64,000 bases of DNA from Brachycybe producta (Eukaryota; Arthropoda; Diplopoda; Playtdesmida; Andrognathidae), in contig JAUPFP010000003.1 in assembly GCA_036925085.1 (NCBI GenBank), forward strand, positions 8,184,442-8,248,441. Reading direction: 5' to 3'. The notes below the pieces were generated by a model. The model searched no databases. It saw nothing but the letters and a program-made list of their open reading frames with translations, and was not told the DNA's origin. Positions 62,964 to 64,000 of this stretch are shown one piece after another (position 1 is the stretch's first letter; the number at the start of each line of letters is the position of its first letter). Position numbers and translations under genes: made by a program.

Positions 62964-64000
62964 ATGCTTGCAAACTCAGGTGTCCGGCAAAGCCTGCGAA
63001 GTAAAGAAGGAGCGTACCTTCGTGCAGTCTCCAGATACGTGGGTATCCTGCATGATGCAGGGGTGCCTCTGGCTAGGTCTGCGGACCCAGAAATTACCCA
63101 GTGGGTATTTCAGGAGCCAAGCCCCACACTGGAAGCTGCGCTTGCCCGGCTGGAGAGCTGGGTGGCACCTTTCTTCCCTGATGAGGGGGAGGAAGGTCCG
63201 AACGGTACGGGCATTACGAGGGCTTCGAGCGTTGGTGCGCCCATGCTGTCGCCCAGGCCTGGTGGGTCTCCCGGTGTGGAGACTGGAAGCCAGGCCCCTG
63301 AGCATCCGGTACGACTGTCCCCTGGGGACGGAAGGACGGATGAGGCTCAGAGAAGTATTGTACGGCAACGATGGTTGCCCATTCCTGAATTACAGAGCCG
63401 TGCTTACTTGCGTGGGGCACCGCGTGTTCTGGTGTCGATGAATGGTCGGCTGGTTGAGTCGATCGTCGACACCGGGGCCGAAGTATCGGTCATGAGCATG
63501 TCGGTGGCACGGGAGATGGAGTTACCGGTGCAGGAGGTTAGCCTCCCCTCATTCCTGACGGGGATGAGCGAGTACTCTATCAAGATAGAAGGAGTCATGT
63601 ACGTGGACATGTCAATCCACGGGCGGTCCGTACATACCCATCTTCTCCTCATTGAGGGTGGAGGGGAAGCCGTGATAGGTGTTGACCTGGCTTCCCGGTT
63701 TGGGTTAATGTTGGACGTCGTGAGCCGGAAAGTATATTTCCGGGAAGACATCTGGAATGCACATCCAGATGCTCTTCATGCCGCACTGGCCATTCAGGCT
63801 TTGCAGGGTACTTCGGTACAACTTCCGAACTCGGTGGTGGAGGCGTTGGCGAGGCTTCACGATTCTGTGGAGCCGGTGCTACTCCCTCCTTTCGGGTTCC
63901 CGGAAGGTATGCCTGCGGAGCCTGAAAAGGTGGATGGGTGGGTTGACATTGTGTCACCCACGCTTGCCGAGACCAGTTCTCCAATTAGGAGCGGGGAAGT
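62964..64000 (+). CDS. Element C pol, N-terminal part with protease
   Basis: ATG at 62964, 17 bases after the gag stop and in another frame, as in A (MLANSGVRQSLRSKEGAYLR). The frame appears open to the window edge, about 345 codons. Contains the retropepsin site IVDTGAEVSVM near 63465. RT and integrase would follow outside the window. Confidence 0.75.
   Translation, partial: MLANSGVRQSLRSKEGAYLRAVSRYVGILHDAGVPLARSADPEITQWVFQEPSPTLEAALARLESWVAPFFPDEGEEGPNGTGITRASSVGAPMLSPRPGGSPGVETGSQAPEHPVRLSPGDGRTDEAQRSIVRQRWLPIPELQSRAYLRGAPRVLVSMNGRLVESIVDTGAEVSVMSMSVAREMELPVQEVSLPSFLTGMSEYSIKIEGVMYVDMSIHGRSVHTHLLLIEGGGEAVIGVDLASRFGLMLDVVSRKVYFREDIWNAHPDALHAALAIQALQGTSVQLPNSVVEALARLHDSVEPVLLPPFGFPEGMPAEPEKVDGWVDIVSPTLAETSSPIRSGE

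Larger units (their letters stand above)
59534..64000 (+). mobile_element. Element C: Ty3/Gypsy, A subfamily, runs off the window
   Basis: 5' LTR 59534-60355, primer site, stem-loop leader, gag 61279-62946, and the start of pol to the window edge. It is very like A over the leader, gag and protease, so both are recent members of one subfamily. What is visible looks whole. It is inserted in the I-clade LINE. The age from LTR comparison cannot be judged because the 3' LTR is out of view. Confidence 0.9.

Noticed and set aside
1-64000. tRNA, rRNA or Polinton-type genes
   Set aside because: No cloverleaf-like tRNA, rRNA segment, protein-primed polymerase or capsid gene of the Polinton kind was recognised by eye.

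Overview
The window is nuclear DNA of an invertebrate animal, most likely an arthropod. Three things point that way: a host gene with short ancestral introns, AT-rich non-coding DNA full of Tc1/mariner, CR1-like and I-clade elements, and several Ty3/Gypsy LTR elements. The species cannot be named from the sequence.

One host gene is present: ZFYVE26 (spastizin), on the minus strand. Twelve exons between 41159 and 1328 join in phase to 1749 codons. They run from the N-terminal third, through a 2954-base exon and the FYVE zinc finger, into the C-terminal helical region. The first ~400 and last ~250 residues expected from the vertebrate protein are not seen. Seven introns are small (64-76 bases, plus one of 431), and four have been swollen by mobile DNA to 1.6, 4.5, 13.0 and 14.7 kb.

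Layout: a mariner remnant (1-357); exon 12; a very young 10.25-kb Gypsy-type element D (1715-11966) with identical-looking LTRs, gag, protease and a long 3' ORF but no recognisable RT or integrase; an LTR-like repeat (12785-14005); exons 11 to 7; an old Gypsy fragment F split by a 13.0-kb Gypsy element A (17326-30365); exon 6; a palindromic Tc1-like element (31259-32814) lying 6 bases inside an intron; exons 5 and 4; a 57-base minisatellite; a Gypsy remnant E; a fold-back element; exons 3 to 1. Beyond the gene lie (TA)n arrays, a Tc1/mariner-superfamily transposase relic, a CR1-like LINE, Gypsy element B (47376-56510, minus strand), LTR fragments, an I-clade LINE, and the left part of Gypsy element C (59534 to the window edge), a close relative of A.

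The most unusual content is in the Gypsy family. A, B and E carry an extra 3' ORF (ORF3) that does not look like an envelope: a Lys/Pro/Ser-rich N-terminal part followed by a conserved C-terminal domain that I do not recognise, with a possible distant match in D. A splice-donor consensus sits at the same place near the end of every A/B/C/E-type LTR, and acceptor-like sites precede ORF3 in A and B, so ORF3 may be made from a spliced RNA. The leaders of A and C hold nine regularly spaced stem-loops built on a GGAC...GTCC stem. The leader of D holds a different tandem array.
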